A stretch of 6,730 bases of DNA from Coriobacteriia bacterium (GTDB lineage: Bacteria; Actinomycetota; Coriobacteriia; Coriobacteriales; QAMH01): NCBI GenBank assembly GCA_900758075.1, contig CAAEQF010000191.1, positions 1-6,730 on the forward strand, in the 5' to 3' direction. Within the stretch, counting starts at the first letter, position 1; each line of letters opens with the position of its first letter. The translations under genes and the position numbers were made by a program. This document shows positions 5,055 through 6,730 of the stretch, one piece after another. The notes under the pieces were generated by a model. It was given only the letters and a program-made list of their open reading frames with translations. It was not told the DNA's origin and made no database searches.

Positions 5055-5771
5055 ATGAACCTAGACAATTTTGCCGATCTCGATTTCGACCGCGCCAAGC
5101 GCTGCGGGTTTCCCGAGGTCATCTATGCCGCGAGCAAGACGCCCGAGCAGATTGTGGCAATCGCGCAGGCGCTCGTCGCCGAGCACGGCATCGCGTTTGC
5201 CACACGAGTGAAAGACGAGGCGGTGCCCCTCTTGCGCGCGGCCTTCTCCGATTCCTGCTGGTTCGAACGCTCCCGGGTCTTTTTTGTGGACCGCCGCAAA
5301 GACCCCTTGTCGGGCGCGACGTTCGAGGAGCTGCTCGCGTGCCCCAACCGCGCTGCAGGCAACGTCGTCGTCGCCTGCGCGGGCACGAGCGACCTGCCCG
5401 TCGCAGAAGAGGCGGCGCTCACGGCGCGCATCATGGGCTCGCACGTCGAGATGCTGGTAGACGTCGGCGTTGCGGGCGTGCACCGCACCCTGCAGCACCT
5501 CGACGAGCTGCAAAGCGCCCGGGCAATCGTCGTGGTCGCCGGGATGGAGGGCGCGCTCGCCTCGCTGATCGGCGGGCTCGTCGACGTGCCCGTCGTCGCA
5601 GTGCCGACAAGTGTGGGCTACGGCGCGAGCTTTGGCGGCATAGCCGCGCTGCTCGGCATGCTCAATTCGTGTGCCGGGGGCGTTTCGGTCGTCAACATCG
5701 ACAACGGCTTCGGGGCGGGGCAGATTGCCGACCGCATCAACCGCCCGCCTGCGCGCTTTACAGAAGCCTGA
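5055..5771 (+). CDS. larB: LarB, pyridinium-3,5-biscarboxylic acid mononucleotide synthase
   Basis: LarB carboxylates and hydrolyses nicotinic acid adenine dinucleotide to give the first intermediate of the nickel-pincer nucleotide cofactor used by lactate racemase and related isomerases. The 238-residue product is close to family length. The N-terminal part has RCGFPEVIYAASKTPEQ (residues 16-32). The C-terminal PurE-like domain contains GTSDLPVAEEA (110-120), VDVGVAGVHR (135-144), VVAGMEGALAS (160-170), PTSVGYGASFGGIAALLGML (184-203) and NSCAGGVSVVNIDNGFGAG (204-222). C206 in the last segment corresponds to the family's conserved substrate-binding cysteine. The ATG at 5055 follows AAGGA with 7 nt spacing; the in-frame GTG at 5031 has no ribosome site. 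larC, larE and larA are not in this window, and larB stands alone on its strand. Its 3' end overlaps the convergent oxidoreductase gene by 14 bp. Confidence 0.94.
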   Translation: MNLDNFADLDFDRAKRCGFPEVIYAASKTPEQIVAIAQALVAEHGIAFATRVKDEAVPLLRAAFSDSCWFERSRVFFVDRRKDPLSGATFEELLACPNRAAGNVVVACAGTSDLPVAEEAALTARIMGSHVEMLVDVGVAGVHRTLQHLDELQSARAIVVVAGMEGALASLIGGLVDVPVVAVPTSVGYGASFGGIAALLGMLNSCAGGVSVVNIDNGFGAGQIADRINRPPARFTEA

Positions 5772-6333
5772 CCGCCTCAAGTGCCTCATCCATGATGACA
5801 GCCGCATCGTTCGTCACGATATCGAGCCCCTCGGCCGCAACGCAGACGCTTTCCTCGAAACCAAAGTAGAGCTCGAACAGCGCCTTGGCCTGGTCAAACC
5901 CGTAGTTGTATTCCCCAAGGTAGCCGCCCGCCGTCGTCACGTAGTACAGGTTCGTTCCACGGCACAGCGCCGTCGGCGTGCCGTCTTCGCCATACGTGAA
6001 CGTCACGCCCTGGGCACAGAGCAGCTCGAAGTAGATTTTGAGATTGGCGGGAAACGAGAAATCCCAGTACGGTGCCGCGATGAGCACCACATCGGCCTCC
6101 TTGAGCTGCTTTGCCTGGTCAAAGAGTGCATCGGAGAAGTCGCCCCGCTCGATGGCGGCGCTGCGCCGGTTGAGCCGCTCCGAGCCGAGCGGCTGCAGGC
6201 CGAGCTCCTCGAGCACGAGCTCCAAGACGAGGTCGTCGTCTGCGGAGATGTGGTCGAGCACCGCCCGGGCAAGACGGTCGGTACGCGAGATATCGCGATT
6301 CACGCAGGCGTTCACGAACAGGATCTTCTTCAT
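5758..6333 (-). CDS. Flavodoxin-fold NAD(P)H-dependent oxidoreductase
   Basis: A 191-residue cytosolic FMN-dependent oxidoreductase of the Flavodoxin_2 / AzoR-like family; such enzymes reduce quinones, azo or nitro compounds using NAD(P)H. The first strand and phosphate loop are KKILFVNACVNRDISRTDRL (residues 2-21), the SRT form seen in this subgroup in place of the serine-rich AzoR loop. APYWDFSFPANLKIYFE (87-103) is the typical flavin-binding and dimer segment, and TTAGGYLGEYNYGFDQ (133-148) the second flavin-contacting loop. There is no signal peptide. The ATG at 6333 follows AGGAG with 6 nt spacing; the frame reaches 6417 but would run into the valS terminator. It is separated from upstream valS by that terminator and has its own -10 candidate. 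Its last codons overlap larB tail to tail. The electron acceptor cannot be told from sequence. Confidence 0.9.
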   Translation of the reverse strand: MKKILFVNACVNRDISRTDRLARAVLDHISADDDLVLELVLEELGLQPLGSERLNRRSAAIERGDFSDALFDQAKQLKEADVVLIAAPYWDFSFPANLKIYFELLCAQGVTFTYGEDGTPTALCRGTNLYYVTTAGGYLGEYNYGFDQAKALFELYFGFEESVCVAAEGLDIVTNDAAVIMDEALEAVRLL

Positions 6334-6365
6334 CGGGCGCTCCTTTGCATCGACGCATTTCCATG

Positions 6366-6371
6366 AGTATA
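6366..6371 (-). promoter_or_regulatory. Candidate -10 box for the flavodoxin-fold oxidoreductase gene
   Basis: TATACT reads on the minus strand (5 of 6 consensus bases), 32 nt upstream of the start codon. The hexamer 17 nt upstream (TTATGC) is a weak -35 and lies next to the U-tract of the valS terminator, so promoter and terminator are packed together. Confidence 0.45.
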
Positions 6372-6390
6372 GCGACCCAACAGATGGCGC

Positions 6391-6438
6391 ATAAGAAGGG
6401 GGGCGAGGAGATGGCAAAATGCCAACTCCCCGCCCCCC
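6391..6438 (-). terminator. Rho-independent terminator of valS
   Basis: A long hairpin spans 6398-6438: on the minus strand GGGGGGCG, a G-U pair, GGAG, a T-T mismatch and TGGCA pair with the complementary arm across a 3-nt loop, about 18 pairs in all. It is followed by TTCTTAT. It begins 34 nt past the valS stop. The U-tract is on the minus side only, so its direction matches valS. Confidence 0.85.
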
Positions 6439-6471
6439 TCGACGAAACTCCGCGAACCGACTCGGGCCTAG

Positions 6472-6730
6472 CTACCCCAGCTGCGCCTCGATGAGCTTGA
6501 GCTCCTGCGTGAGCTCCGCATGCTCGGCCTTGACCTTCTCGACGGCCTCGGGTGCGGCCTTTGCGAGGAAGTTCTCGTTGCCGAGCTTCTTGTCGAGCTT
6601 GGCGAGGTCTTTCTCCGCCTTTGCCTTGCGCTTTTCGAGGCGCTTTTTCTCCTCGTCGAAGTCGACAAGCCCGGAGAGCAGCGTATAGACCTCGACCTCG
6701 TTGACGAAGTCGACGCCTGATTCCTGTGGC
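6472..6730 (-). CDS. valS: Valyl-tRNA synthetase, C-terminal fragment (gene continues beyond right edge)
   Basis: ValS charges tRNA-Val with valine in the cytosol. Only the last ~85 residues are visible; they form the C-terminal coiled-coil arm (Val_tRNA-synt_C) that contacts tRNA. Recognisable pieces are YTLLSGLVDFDEEKKRLEKR, then LAKLDKKLGNENFLAKAAPE, then a charged helix ending IEAQLG. The order GLVDF-E-KKRLEK followed by KL-NENF-AKA-PE is typical of the ValS C-terminus. The stop is TAG at 6474-6472, followed by a strong terminator. The catalytic HIGH and KMSKS regions lie outside the window. The plus-strand open frames through this region are antisense shadows of the Lys/Glu/Leu-rich coiled coil. 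Confidence 0.92.
   Translation of the reverse strand, partial: PQESGVDFVNEVEVYTLLSGLVDFDEEKKRLEKRKAKAEKDLAKLDKKLGNENFLAKAAPEAVEKVKAEHAELTQELKLIEAQLG

Noticed and set aside
6419..6720. Plus-strand open frames over the valS end
   Set aside because: They are Ser/Leu-rich antisense translations of the ValS coiled coil and cross its terminator.

Overview
The window is compact, GC-rich bacterial DNA with eight protein genes: six complete, and one cut at each edge. The high GC content, codons ending in G or C, and GTG start use fit a high-GC actinobacterium. The combination of LarB, a small MCFRP-type zinc-ribbon protein with an Ala/Pro/Gly tail, and a fermentative acetate kinase suggests an anaerobic gut-type Coriobacteriia relative. 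That placement is an inference from gene style, not from a marker gene. I found no mobile element, CRISPR array, tRNA or rRNA, and no sign of recent transfer.

Layout. Bases 1-3050 hold a minus-strand block transcribed right to left: a stand-alone receiver (CheY-like) protein, acetate kinase (ackA) and an FAD-dependent dehydrogenase cut by the left edge. The first two overlap by four bases (GTGA) and the third follows after 30 nt, so this looks like one operon. A 121-nt divergent intergenic region separates it from a plus-strand metallo-beta-lactamase-fold hydrolase (3172-3792). That gene converges, across a strong hairpin, on a minus-strand universal stress protein (3876-4295). Further right, a minus-strand zinc-ribbon protein (4510-4770) with a repetitive GAP-rich tail has its own terminator. 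It is divergent from plus-strand larB (5055-5771), which belongs to nickel-pincer cofactor synthesis. larB overlaps tail to tail by 14 bp with a minus-strand flavodoxin-fold NAD(P)H oxidoreductase (5758-6333). The right edge holds the 3' end of valS (6472-6730), followed by a long hairpin terminator.

How the genes may work together. AckA makes ATP from acetyl phosphate, a small molecule able to phosphorylate many receiver domains. A receiver translationally coupled to ackA is therefore the most suggestive arrangement here and could be a metabolic feedback element, but this is inference. The redox enzymes, Usp and AckA fit a fermentative, stress-adapted lifestyle. The other genes look like ordinary single-gene units, and I do not see strong evidence for a complete new system.
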